A DNA stretch of 64,000 nt from Bacteroidetes bacterium 41-46 (GTDB lineage: Bacteria; Bacteroidota; Bacteroidia; Bacteroidales; UBA932), in the NCBI GenBank assembly GCA_001897515.1, contig MKTA01000033.1, forward strand, positions 62,001 to 126,000, read 5' to 3'. Of the stretch, positions 28,756 to 35,817 are shown one piece after another. The notes beneath the pieces are model-generated. The model saw only the letters and a list, made by a program, of their open reading frames with translations, was not told the origin of the DNA and did no database searches. A program made the translations under genes and the position numbers. Numbering within the stretch: position 1 is the stretch's first letter; every line of letters begins with the position of its first letter.

Positions 28756-28829
28756 GGTTCGGTAGCTCAGTTGGATAGAGCAACAGCCTTCTAAGCTGTG
28801 GGTCTTGGGTTCGAATCCCAACCGAATCA
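28756..28829 (+). tRNA. tRNA-Arg (anticodon UCU)
   Basis: The 74-nt sequence folds into a full cloverleaf: acceptor stem GGTTCGG with CCGAATC, D-arm GCTC/GAGC, anticodon stem ACAGC/GCTGT with loop CTTCTAA (anticodon TCT), and T-arm TTGGG/CCCAA with loop TTCGAAT. CCA is not encoded. The gene is intact although a prophage begins just downstream, as expected when the element supplies or preserves the tRNA 3' end. Confidence 0.97.
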
Positions 28830-28842
28830 CTTCAAAACGATC

Positions 28843-28872
28843 AACTCTGCAAGTCAATTTGCAGAGTTTTTT
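28843..28872 (+). terminator. Rho-independent terminator after tRNA-Arg
   Basis: AACTCTGCAA (28843-28852) and TTGCAGAGTT (28859-28868) form a perfect 10-bp stem with a 6-nt loop, followed by further T residues. Confidence 0.85.
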
Positions 28873-28978
28873 GTTTATATAATGTATAGAAAATCAAATA
28901 AATAGGAGTGTGATTTACTTTGTTGCTAATATATGATCTTTCACTCTGTTTTAACATTCTTTTATTATGTCATATTTC

Positions 28979-29005
28979 AAATGTACAAGGAAAATTTGTA
29001 CATTT
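28979..29005. promoter_or_regulatory. Palindromic operator-like site upstream of the integrase
   Basis: AAATGTACAA (28979-28988) and TTGTACATTT (28996-29005) are perfect 10-bp inverted arms with a 7-bp spacer, 52 bp before the integrase ATG. This is the usual shape of a dimeric repressor, excisionase or integrase arm site. Confidence 0.6.
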
Positions 29006-29013
29006 ATGCGTAA

Positions 29014-29040
29014 ATGTTTGCCAAATGTTTGACATGTTTG
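29014..29040 (+). repeat. Three ATGTTTG repeats before the integrase
   Basis: ATGTTTG occurs at 29014-29020, 29025-29031 and 29034-29040. The close spacing (11 and 9 bp) suggests binding sites for integrase arms or a regulator; the TTTG portions could also serve as promoter boxes. Confidence 0.5.
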
Positions 29041-29057
29041 CTAAAAATTAATTAAGT

Positions 29058-30272
29058 ATGATTACTTTGAAAATGGTGATCCGTCCTGAAAGAATTAAAA
29101 GAGATGGTACCTGGCCCGTAAATTTAAGAATTTCTTATCAAAGAAAGTCAACTAATATCTCAACTCCCTATTTTGTGACAAAGTCTCAGATCAATAAAAA
29201 CTTTGAAATAAAGGATCGTTTCCTTCAGATGCAGATTGATGAAGACTTGAATAAAGCAAGGAGAGAGGTTTCTAATGAGTTCGCAAAGTTGTCAAGTATG
29301 ACAGTCTCTCAAATAGGAGAGTATATGTCAGGTTTTCTTTACTCTAAGAAGAAGGATGATATCAATTTCTTTGAATTTGCGAAGCTTCATATTGCAAGGA
29401 TGGAGGAGAATAATCAAGCATCCCGGGGGAATTACGGGATATCGGTCCGGAAGATAAAAGCATATGTCGGCCACGAAGATTTATCATTTAACGACATCTC
29501 AATAACCTTTCTGTCAAACTTTGACACCTGGTTAAAAAATAACGGAGTGGGTACCAGGGGCCGGGCACTATATTTGTCTAATTTGAGGGCCATTTTCAAC
29601 GCTGCTTTAAGAGAGTATAACGATGAGGACAGTGATGTAATCCGAATCACTAAAAACCCATTTAAACGATTTTCATTGCCAAAGGTAGAGACTCCTGAAA
29701 AAAGAGCATTGTCATTAGAGCAGGTGAGAAAACTCATCGCATATGAGCCAGAAAAAGAGACAGTGCAGTTTGCCAAGGATGTTTTTTTAATGTCATTCTA
29801 TCTTGTAGGAATGAATTCGGTAGATCTATACCAAGTGACTAAGATATCTGCAGATAGAATAATATACAAAAGAGCTAAAACAAGGGATATCCGGTCAGAT
29901 GGAGCTGAGATCTCAATTAAACTGGAACCGCAAGTAATGCCATTAATTGAAAAATACAGAGATAATAACAGAGAAAGAGTCTTTAATTTTCACTACAGAT
30001 ACTCAACAGCTGCTGGATTTAACTCTGCAGTAAACGAATATCTGAAGACAATCGGTAAAGCAATAGGTGTTGAAGAGCTAGACTTCTACGCAGCAAGACA
30101 TACCTGGGCAACTCTCTTTGTAAATGAATGTGAAGGATCCGAGTCAGAAGCTGCATTCTGCTTAAATCACGTCTCAGAACATAAAGTCACTTCAGGATAC
30201 ATTAAAAAAGATTTCGCCCGGATTGACCGGGCGAATCGTAAGGTTATTGATTTAGTAATTAAATCAATCTAA
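29058..30272 (+). CDS. int: Bacteroides-type tyrosine recombinase/integrase
   Basis: The 404-residue protein integrates and excises the phage by site-specific recombination. It has an N-terminal arm-binding domain (MITLKMVIRPERIKRDGTW), a core-binding SAM-like domain (about 110-210) and a catalytic domain. The nucleophile is Tyr381 (TSGYIKKDF), with Arg347 in FYAARHTW. The first arginine of the usual box I is replaced by Asn253 (GMNSVDL) and the box II histidine by Tyr344. Such departures are known in Bacteroides integrases, so it is probably active. Its end overlaps the convergent HicA-like gene by 9 nt. Confidence 0.93.
   Translation: MITLKMVIRPERIKRDGTWPVNLRISYQRKSTNISTPYFVTKSQINKNFEIKDRFLQMQIDEDLNKARREVSNEFAKLSSMTVSQIGEYMSGFLYSKKKDDINFFEFAKLHIARMEENNQASRGNYGISVRKIKAYVGHEDLSFNDISITFLSNFDTWLKNNGVGTRGRALYLSNLRAIFNAALREYNDEDSDVIRITKNPFKRFSLPKVETPEKRALSLEQVRKLIAYEPEKETVQFAKDVFLMSFYLVGMNSVDLYQVTKISADRIIYKRAKTRDIRSDGAEISIKLEPQVMPLIEKYRDNNRERVFNFHYRYSTAAGFNSAVNEYLKTIGKAIGVEELDFYAARHTWATLFVNECEGSESEAAFCLNHVSEHKVTSGYIKKDFARIDRANRKVIDLVIKSI
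30213..30235. terminator. GC-rich hairpin inside the 3' end of the integrase gene
   Basis: TTCGCCCGG (30213-30221) and CCGGGCGAA (30227-30235) form a perfect 9-bp stem with a 5-nt loop, about 37 nt before the integrase stop and at the tail of the opposing cargo transcript. It may act as a bidirectional terminator, though it has no T tract. Confidence 0.45.
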
Positions 30273-30551
30273 TTTTCCGCTTTCAGCTAAAATTTTAAAA
30301 TAAGCCTCTTTGCTTAATGGGCAATTTGCAAGGTCTATGAATTGCTCTTTATTAAGCTTGCATTGGACACTCATTGATTTAATCAGAGGGTCTCTAATGT
30401 CATCATTGTTATGACTAACTTTGGTCTGAGCAACAAGCTTGCCTTCGTTATATAGCAACAAATAAATATGGTCAGGACTATTATTTGACGATACTACGAA
30501 TCCTTTTTTCTTAAGACTTTTTAAGGTTTTATTTCTATTTAAGCAACTCAT
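30264..30551 (-). CDS. HicA-like small protein (putative toxin)
   Basis: The 95-residue protein starts with a helix and LKSLKKKGFVVSSNNSPDHI, then beta strands and VSHNNDDI, a layout like the dsRNA-binding HicA fold in which a histidine in the S/D-H segment is catalytic. The tail (NKEQFIDLANCPLSKEAY) is not typical of short HicA toxins. I infer an RNA-binding or mRNA-cleaving role. It overlaps the upstream larger gene by four bases, as toxin-antitoxin pairs often do. Confidence 0.5.
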   Translation of the reverse strand: MSCLNRNKTLKSLKKKGFVVSSNNSPDHIYLLLYNEGKLVAQTKVSHNNDDIRDPLIKSMSVQCKLNKEQFIDLANCPLSKEAYFKILAESGKLD

Positions 30552-31474
30552 ACTTCAATACTTTTAACAAGTTTATTGATGGCGTTTTTGATAAATAGAT
30601 TATGTTTTGTAAGCTGAGTATCACTGTGGCTATTTAGTAAATTGTACACATATTCAAACTCAGCTCCAAATGCATCTTCGGCCTCATCTTGTGAATAGCC
30701 GGTAGCAATAATATCAAGCATTTCTGAATGAATCACATAGTAATCATCTTCTTTCTCAAATAAGCATCTTAGCGGATGCTCAAGTATATACTTGTTTGTT
30801 CCGCAAACAATAATGGTTGGGGAATATTCAATGGAATACTTGTCTTGAGTGTAAAGGTTCATAATTGTTTTTCTAACTCTTCCCTTTTTACGAGTAATTT
30901 TTACCCTGGCAACAGCTTCGCCATTCTCTGCTGTTTCAATCTCTCTTGGTTCAAACTTAACGACAAGGGCTTCTTTTACACCTGATTTGAATTTTTTGAT
31001 ACCATATAATGGTACAAAAGAGTCTCCTTCTTTTTTAACAATCCTTACGGGAGTGGATCCTAATCCGTTTGCAAATGTATATAAATTTTCAACTATCGGT
31101 GTCCTTTTTTCCGCTTCAGGATATAATTGAAGCAATTTTGTATAGTCACCAGTATCTGAAATTTCAAACAAATCTTCCAGTTTATTGTTCACTTTATCCC
31201 GGTATTCTTGAAAATTGAATCCGGATCTGAGCTCTGCTCTTGGGGAATAGCTGAACTTCGGAACTGCACTTCCTGGAGAAAATCCAGAAAGCTCAATTTG
31301 GAATGTCTCTAAAGCTATAGCGCTATCTTGAGGTAGATCTGCATTTGCTATTGAGAAAATTAGTTTTTGCAAATTATTAGCTAGCTTTATCAAGCTGTCA
31401 ATTGGTAGAGTGTGATACTTGCCAAGTTCGCCATCTACTTGTATGTCGATTCCTTCTTCAAGGTTGATTTTCAT
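30548..31474 (-). CDS. Hypothetical protein with HicB-like C-terminal region (putative antitoxin)
   Basis: The 308-residue protein is not a named family that I recognise. Residues 1-180 form an alpha/beta region with GFSPGSAVPKFSYSPR. The C-terminal part, with EDDYYVIHSEMLDIIATGYS and QDEAEDAFGAEFEYVYN, resembles the partial RNase H fold of HicB antitoxins. There is no obvious DNA-binding domain. It overlaps both neighbours by 4 nt, so the three genes are translated in series. An antitoxin or effector-control role is an inference. Confidence 0.5.
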   Translation of the reverse strand: MKINLEEGIDIQVDGELGKYHTLPIDSLIKLANNLQKLIFSIANADLPQDSAIALETFQIELSGFSPGSAVPKFSYSPRAELRSGFNFQEYRDKVNNKLEDLFEISDTGDYTKLLQLYPEAEKRTPIVENLYTFANGLGSTPVRIVKKEGDSFVPLYGIKKFKSGVKEALVVKFEPREIETAENGEAVARVKITRKKGRVRKTIMNLYTQDKYSIEYSPTIIVCGTNKYILEHPLRCLFEKEDDYYVIHSEMLDIIATGYSQDEAEDAFGAEFEYVYNLLNSHSDTQLTKHNLFIKNAINKLVKSIEV

Positions 31475-31899
31475 AACCCACTTACTTCCGTATTAACACT
31501 CCTCTTTGTCTTGAACATGGCTTTTACCTCTTCTAGCTCTTCAGCAGAAAGGTACTTTATATCAAGCTTCAGAAGCCAGTGATATACATTTTGGTTTTGT
31601 ACAGTTACTACATATGCCTGGACAAATTCCCATCCTTGTCCTCCCATCCAGTTCATCGCATCAACCATTGAGTTGAAAACTATTACTTTTCCAGTTTCAT
31701 CTCTTAGTCTGGTGTCTTCTCCGAACCTGGTATTTTGACCAAAGTCTACATTGACGGTAACTTTGTTGCTAAGGAATTTTTGAGTTCCCAATATCTCGCA
31801 ATAAATATAGGAATCACCATTTTTACTATTGGTGTTTTCTTGAGCAAATAAGTTGTGCGAAAAGAGCACAACGAGTGCAAGTACGATGAGTTTTTTCAT
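31471..31899 (-). CDS. Secreted DUF4177-like hypothetical protein
   Basis: The 142-residue protein has a signal peptide (MKKLIVLALVVLFSHNLFAQ, cleavage after AQ). The mature part contains FNSMVDAMNWMGGQGWEFVQ and NVYHWLLKLD, similar to DUF4177-type proteins often seen on Bacteroides mobile elements. A secreted protein inside a prophage lysogeny operon suggests a lysogenic conversion role at the envelope, such as superinfection exclusion; this is inference only. Confidence 0.65.
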   Translation of the reverse strand: MKKLIVLALVVLFSHNLFAQENTNSKNGDSYIYCEILGTQKFLSNKVTVNVDFGQNTRFGEDTRLRDETGKVIVFNSMVDAMNWMGGQGWEFVQAYVVTVQNQNVYHWLLKLDIKYLSAEELEEVKAMFKTKRSVNTEVSGL

Positions 31900-31915
31900 A
31901 GCGTAAAATACTGGT

Positions 31916-32998
31916 TTATAACGTAATTAGATTTAGTTTTTTTCTTAGTTCATTTTCATCCAACAGGGTTATATTGCATCCCTCTGAATTAAGATCGGTC
32001 ACTTTTTGCATTTTTGCCGGGCCGAAACCTTCTCCGTAAATAACAATATTGGTTTTTTTAGAAATTGACGTACAGACATCTGCTCCCATCTCTTTGAGTT
32101 TTAGAGCAAGATCTTCTCTAATAGGGAATGTTTCAAATACTCCTGTAATTACAACCTTTTTATTATAGAAGTAGTTGTCTGGGTTGGAAACTGAGCTGAG
32201 GTCTTGCTTAAGAGCTTCTGAGGATATGGTTCTTGACGCTGGTTTGAAATATGCAGAATTCTTCTCTTTTCTGGCTTGACTATTTTCTTTAACCTTTGAA
32301 CTTTTTAGGGAGTTAATGACTTTGAGATGATGGATAAAAATTTTAGCACAAGCCCTGGCATCTTCAAGAGCATCATGGTGGTTTCTAAGTTCAATATTGT
32401 ATAAGGCACAAGTGTCAGGAAGAGTGAGATTGTTGTGAATTTGGCATGTGCAAAAAGTGGTTAGCTCTGGTAAGGAAAGATTGTAGTAGGTGCAATTTGT
32501 TTTAAGAACATCAATGTCAAATGCAGCATTATGAGCCACAACAGGAGTGTCATTAAAGTAATGCTTTATCTCAGGCCAGAGGTCTCTAAATGTTGGACTA
32601 TTTTTAGTTATTGAAGGATTTATGCCATGTACATTCAAGCATCCTGAATCATAATAGTTATTTGGAGGTTGTATCAAATAAATCATTTCGTCAACAATCT
32701 GGAGGTTCTCAACTTTTACTATGCCCAGCTGGCATGCCATTCTTTTGTATGTGGCTGTTTCAAAGTCTATAGCAATAAAACTAGTTATGCTTAATGGATT
32801 AATGTCAGAATTTAGTGATTTTGTTGTTTTTATCTCTTTTCTGAGCTCTTTAATTTCAATAGATTGTCTTTGAATTATATCCTTTAATAGGATTGTGATC
32901 ATTTGAAGATCCTTGAGAGGGAAAGTATCAATATTTTGCTCATTAATTGAATTGGATATTTCGTATATCCTAAGATAATCTTCAAAATAATCACTCAT
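31916..32998 (-). CDS. DnaQ-like 3'-5' exonuclease with C-terminal BRCT domain
   Basis: The 360-residue protein joins a DEDDh exonuclease (motifs IAIDFETA, VAHNAAFDIDVL and NHHDALEDARACA) to a BRCT domain at about residues 275-355 (KKVVITGVFETFPIRE, then ISKKTNIVIYGEGFGPAK). A coiled N-terminal 60 residues precede the nuclease. Related DnaQ-BRCT proteins occur widely in bacteria with roles guessed in DNA repair. Here it lies directly before the secreted protein gene (16 nt) and after the repressor (51 nt), and so is probably expressed in the lysogen. Confidence 0.88.
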   Translation of the reverse strand: MSDYFEDYLRIYEISNSINEQNIDTFPLKDLQMITILLKDIIQRQSIEIKELRKEIKTTKSLNSDINPLSITSFIAIDFETATYKRMACQLGIVKVENLQIVDEMIYLIQPPNNYYDSGCLNVHGINPSITKNSPTFRDLWPEIKHYFNDTPVVAHNAAFDIDVLKTNCTYYNLSLPELTTFCTCQIHNNLTLPDTCALYNIELRNHHDALEDARACAKIFIHHLKVINSLKSSKVKENSQARKEKNSAYFKPASRTISSEALKQDLSSVSNPDNYFYNKKVVITGVFETFPIREDLALKLKEMGADVCTSISKKTNIVIYGEGFGPAKMQKVTDLNSEGCNITLLDENELRKKLNLITL

Positions 32999-33049
32999 AA
33001 CATATTATTCAAAATCTTTCAACAAGTACTGCTGCCCGTCCGAGGTTGA

Positions 33050-33577
33050 TCACCCTACATCTGCACATTTTGCATCCTCGCGAGCATGGTTGTTTTTTAA
33101 TTCGCCTCTTATTGTTTCGGTTATTTCTCTCTTAACAGCCTCAATGGTTTCTGTGAGTCCGGAAGGTGGTTCGTTAGAGCAAAGCTTAATTATTTGGTCT
33201 GTCAATTTTTTTACAGAGTCAGCCATTACGGCATTTGATTCAACGAGGATAGTATTGTTCCGGATTAGCTGGCTAAGCGGATCTGATGACGCAGGGTATT
33301 CAACAGCAGGTTCGCTTACTATAGAGGTAGTATCTGATTTAGTTTCTTCCTTCAACATCTCTCCTTCTCCGGTCAATAACCAGGTTTTGTTAATGCTTGG
33401 ATAGGCCATTAGAATGTCTTCAAGCAAATTGTTTGAAAGTCCATTCCTCTCTCTCAGTACTTGAGATGTTTTAACCCCTCCTTTGTCATTATATTTTGAT
33501 GAAAACTTATGTGGAGATGTTTTAAATACCTCCGTAATCAAAAGTTTTAATCTCTTATTTACATCAAAATCAGCCAT
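33050..33577 (-). CDS. Phage repressor-like helix-turn-helix protein
   Basis: The 175-residue protein has an N-terminal DNA-binding region (NKRLKLLITEVFKTSPHKFS, then TSQVLRERNGLSNN and INKTWLLTGEGEML) typical of Bacteroidota CI-type repressors. The C-terminal part is variable and helical; no S24 self-cleaving peptidase is present, so SOS cleavage of the LexA type is not expected. It is transcribed away from the Cro-like gene across a shared control region, the classic lysogeny switch layout. Confidence 0.8.
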   Translation of the reverse strand: MADFDVNKRLKLLITEVFKTSPHKFSSKYNDKGGVKTSQVLRERNGLSNNLLEDILMAYPSINKTWLLTGEGEMLKEETKSDTTSIVSEPAVEYPASSDPLSQLIRNNTILVESNAVMADSVKKLTDQIIKLCSNEPPSGLTETIEAVKREITETIRGELKNNHAREDAKCADVG

Positions 33578-33600
33578 ATAAAAAACAATGCATAAATAAA

Positions 33601-33632
33601 TAAAGCAAAATGCTTGGAGTTAAAGCAAAATG
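33601..33632. promoter_or_regulatory. Paired 12-bp operator-like repeats of the lysogeny switch
   Basis: TAAAGCAAAATG occurs at 33601-33612 and 33621-33632, repeated at a 20-bp interval (two helix turns). The pair flanks the -33 box of the rightward promoter, where a bound repressor would block transcription. Confidence 0.65.
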
Positions 33633-33643
33633 TTTTATATTTG
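33614..33643 (+). promoter_or_regulatory. Rightward early (Cro-side) promoter
   Basis: TTG (33614-33616) and TATATTTG (33636-33643) are 19 nt apart. The element points toward the Cro-like gene at 33733. Several AACGC repeats follow between 33660 and 33720. Confidence 0.65.
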
Positions 33644-33732
33644 TGAAGCGGTAAGCAATTAACGCAACGCAATACAAAAGTAACGCATAAAGCTATAAAA
33701 AAAATAGCACAAAAACGCTAAATCATCACATT

Positions 33733-33948
33733 ATGAGTGAATTTTCTTTTCAAAAGGGCTGGGGTCAGGTAACAGTAGGCCAGGCAAAAGAGGTAAAAGA
33801 TGAGATAATGAAGAAGCTCGGCATTACTTCTAACAGCAATTGGCTGCAACGCCTGAAGGGAAAAGTTGAGCCCAGGGTTTCAGAGGCCAAGGCCATTGAG
33901 ACAGTATTCAAGAAATATGGTATAACCAATATCTGGGGAGAGAAGTAA
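33733..33948 (+). CDS. Cro-like DNA-binding protein
   Basis: The 71-residue protein has helix-turn-helix character: VTVGQAKEVKDEIMKKLGI, SNWLQRLKGKVEPRV and a final helix EAKAIETVFKKYGI. It is the first gene of the rightward early operon, opposite the repressor, so a Cro-type or antirepressor role is likely. The next gene starts 2 nt after its stop. Confidence 0.75.
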   Translation: MSEFSFQKGWGQVTVGQAKEVKDEIMKKLGITSNSNWLQRLKGKVEPRVSEAKAIETVFKKYGITNIWGEK

Positions 33949-33949
33949 G

Positions 33950-34354
33950 ATGAGCGCAACTGTAAAACTCACAAAGCGCGAAGAGCAGATAGCAGAATTG
34001 CTCGCTTGGGGAGCTTCAAAAAAGGAGGTCCCGGATCTTCTGCCGGTTAAGCCGGGCAGAGGTCCAATCGCTATTCAGACTGTAGAGAATACAGTGCGCA
34101 ATATCTATGAGAAACTTGGTATTCAGAAAGTCAACGAGCTTTCGGCCTGGTATTTTGTGACTCATTTTTCTATACCGGCTAGTCTTAACCCTCTTAAGAA
34201 GAGGATTATCTCAATACTGTTGCTTTTAATCATTATTCCGTCTGAGGTGGCAAGCCTTGGATACTTTATTCGGCCCACATCATCAGCAAGGATAATCAGA
34301 GCAGCAAGAATTAGAGCAAGGAGAAAAGAGGAATCAACATTTGAAATTATCTGA
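33950..34354 (+). CDS. LuxR-type HTH protein with C-terminal membrane segment
   Basis: The 134-residue protein starts with a LuxR/GerE-type helix-turn-helix (LTKREEQIAELLAWGASKKE, TVENTVRNIYEKLGI, then VNELSAWYF). A hydrophobic segment (about 87-105, ISILLLLIIIPSEVASLGYF) follows, then an arginine-rich tail. A membrane-tethered transcription regulator is suggested. No receiver or signal-binding domain is present. Confidence 0.8.
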   Translation: MSATVKLTKREEQIAELLAWGASKKEVPDLLPVKPGRGPIAIQTVENTVRNIYEKLGIQKVNELSAWYFVTHFSIPASLNPLKKRIISILLLLIIIPSEVASLGYFIRPTSSARIIRAARIRARRKEESTFEII

Positions 34355-34355
34355 G

Positions 34356-34667
34356 ATGACAATTAAGAATAACATAATCACATTGGAGCGCCTGGAGCTT
34401 GTAAACCTACTGGCAGATGCAATTGCAATAGGAGGTAAGAAGGTTCTTATCGAGACTATGCAGCTGAAACCGTATTTATCAAAATCTGAGGCTTATAAGC
34501 AGTACGGCCGGCGCCTGGTTGACAGGTGGATTAAAGAGGGTTTGGTTAAGCTTATTAAGGATGGTGATTCAAATCACTCAATCAGGATTGATAGGCTTCA
34601 AATCGAATCTGTTGCATCAGCGAGTAACAGGGTGTCATTCTACAAACAAAAAGAGTTATGCGAGTAG
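34356..34667 (+). CDS. Hypothetical early phage protein, possible DNA-binding
   Basis: The 103-residue product (MTIKNNIITLERLELVNLL) contains LSKSEAYKQYGRRLVDRWI followed by KEGLVKLIKDG, which resembles a MerR/excisionase-type winged helix. The ATG lies 1 nt after the previous stop; a TTG at 34341 is less likely. An excisionase or regulator role is possible from its position, but I cannot assign one. Confidence 0.65.
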   Translation: MTIKNNIITLERLELVNLLADAIAIGGKKVLIETMQLKPYLSKSEAYKQYGRRLVDRWIKEGLVKLIKDGDSNHSIRIDRLQIESVASASNRVSFYKQKELCE

Positions 34668-34978
34668 GTATGAGAGAGATGAAGCTTAAACTCAGAGAGC
34701 TCTGCTTCAATTATAGAAATCAGCTTAATCATACTTCCACACTACAGGATCAATACAATCTTATTTACGATGCCCAGGAGCATGCAAGAAGAGAGTTTAA
34801 GAAAAAGCTTAAGACTAGAGATGTGCTTTATGAAATTGGGAAAGTTTTTGGCGTGAGCTCACAGACAGTATACAGGGCAAAAGCAGCAGTTAGCTCCTGC
34901 AGAACCGGCCTCCCTCCAAAAAAATACGCAATCAGAACTTACAGCAATTTAAAACACAATAAAAAACGGAGCATATGA
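34658..34978 (+). CDS. Hypothetical early phage protein with predicted HTH
   Basis: The 106-residue basic protein contains VLYEIGKVFGVSSQTVYRAK, a helix-turn-helix-like stretch, near residues 57-76, with a lysine/arginine-rich tail. It overlaps both neighbours (10 nt and 4 nt), showing tight packing of the early operon. A DNA-binding role is likely; its targets are unknown. Confidence 0.65.
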   Translation: MRVGMREMKLKLRELCFNYRNQLNHTSTLQDQYNLIYDAQEHARREFKKKLKTRDVLYEIGKVFGVSSQTVYRAKAAVSSCRTGLPPKKYAIRTYSNLKHNKKRSI

Positions 34979-35175
34979 AAACTAAACTTTCAAGAAAGAT
35001 AAAAATGGCAATTACAGTGCTACTCTGTGTCGCTTTGTCTGTATATGTCCTTACTCAATGGAGCGCCGGTGATGAAAAGATCAACTTAGGGATGGTCCTG
35101 GTCAGTCTTCTGATTCACATAGCAGTACCTTCATTCTTAGCATGGATGGTGATTTACAAAAAACTCACAGCTTAA
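34975..35175 (+). CDS. Small two-segment membrane protein
   Basis: The 66-residue protein has two hydrophobic helices, IKMAITVLLCVALSVYVL (about 9-27) and GMVLVSLLIHIAVPSFLAWM (about 39-58), with a basic N-terminus. I do not recognise a family. Its start overlaps the previous stop by four bases. A membrane role during early infection or lysogeny is possible. Confidence 0.6.
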   Translation: MKTKLSRKIKMAITVLLCVALSVYVLTQWSAGDEKINLGMVLVSLLIHIAVPSFLAWMVIYKKLTA

Positions 35176-35185
35176 TTTCTCGCTT

Positions 35186-35563
35186 ATGAAACTCAAAGAA
35201 TTCACAAGTGAAAGAGTAGAGAGAGTATCAGTGCCGGCGATATCTCTTTATAGATCAAACGGAGAGGTTAGATTCTCTTCTCTTTTGGTTAATGCTCTTC
35301 ATATCACTTCCGGATCTAGAATTCAATTCTTCCAGGATGAGCTTAATCCTACAGATTGGTATTTCAAGATCAACTGTAGCAGAGGTTATAAAGTAACAGA
35401 AAAAGGACATGACAAAAGACTTTCATTTCAGAGCAAACCTCTTGTTATGGCAATAATAGACTCTCTTAAGCTAAAGCCGGAGCATACGCCTGTAATCCCT
35501 GTTTCAACCGAAAGGGATCTTACTAATGATACATATGCTCTTATAACACATATGATATTATGA
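35186..35563 (+). CDS. Hypothetical early phage protein
   Basis: The 125-residue protein is beta-rich at its start (SVPAISLYRSNGEVRFSSLL) and contains FFQDELNPTDWYFKINCSRG. No known motif is seen. It lies in the early operon and overlaps the next gene by 4 nt (ATGA). Function is not assignable. Confidence 0.65.
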   Translation: MKLKEFTSERVERVSVPAISLYRSNGEVRFSSLLVNALHITSGSRIQFFQDELNPTDWYFKINCSRGYKVTEKGHDKRLSFQSKPLVMAIIDSLKLKPEHTPVIPVSTERDLTNDTYALITHMIL

Positions 35564-35817
35564 AACCGATTGTATTTAAGCAGGCCAACACAACTCTTGT
35601 AAGGCCCAGTACAATGACTCCGGATGAGTGTTCTCCACTTCCGGTATTCAGCGATGGCCAGCAAACTATCTCTTGCTGGGGTCTTTCTCTAAAAGAGAGG
35701 ATAACTGCTCTTTTCATTGGTAAGGTGTGGATGAGTGTGAGATACGGAGGTAGTCAGCCTCCGGTTTGGCTACAGTGCGCTAAAACAGTTTTTAAACAAT
35801 CAGGAAATGGACAGTAG
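35560..35817 (+). CDS. Conserved-looking small phage protein
   Basis: The 85-residue protein contains ISCWGLSLKERITALFIGKV and WMSVRYGGSQPPVWL. This pattern (cysteine-tryptophan, then SxKERIxxLFxGxxWMS) recalls a short protein often seen in Bacteroides phages, of unknown function. It starts within the stop of the previous gene and overlaps the next by 11 nt. Confidence 0.65.
   Translation: MKPIVFKQANTTLVRPSTMTPDECSPLPVFSDGQQTISCWGLSLKERITALFIGKVWMSVRYGGSQPPVWLQCAKTVFKQSGNGQ

Larger units (their letters stand above)
28830..29057. other. Left junction of the prophage, probable attL side
   Basis: This 228-bp gap holds the tRNA terminator, a 10-bp-arm palindrome and three ATGTTTG repeats, but no reading frame. 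Integrases of this kind often use the tRNA 3' end as the core site. The matching right-hand repeat lies outside the window, so the exact attL core cannot be set. Confidence 0.4.

Noticed and set aside
28713-28872. Interrupted or decayed tRNA at the prophage junction
   Set aside because: The cloverleaf is complete with its own promoter and terminator, so the tRNA is intact.
33675-33682. TACTTTTG on the minus strand as the repressor promoter
   Set aside because: It matches the -7 consensus, but no -33 box is well placed and transcripts would collide with the rightward promoter; evidence too weak to list.
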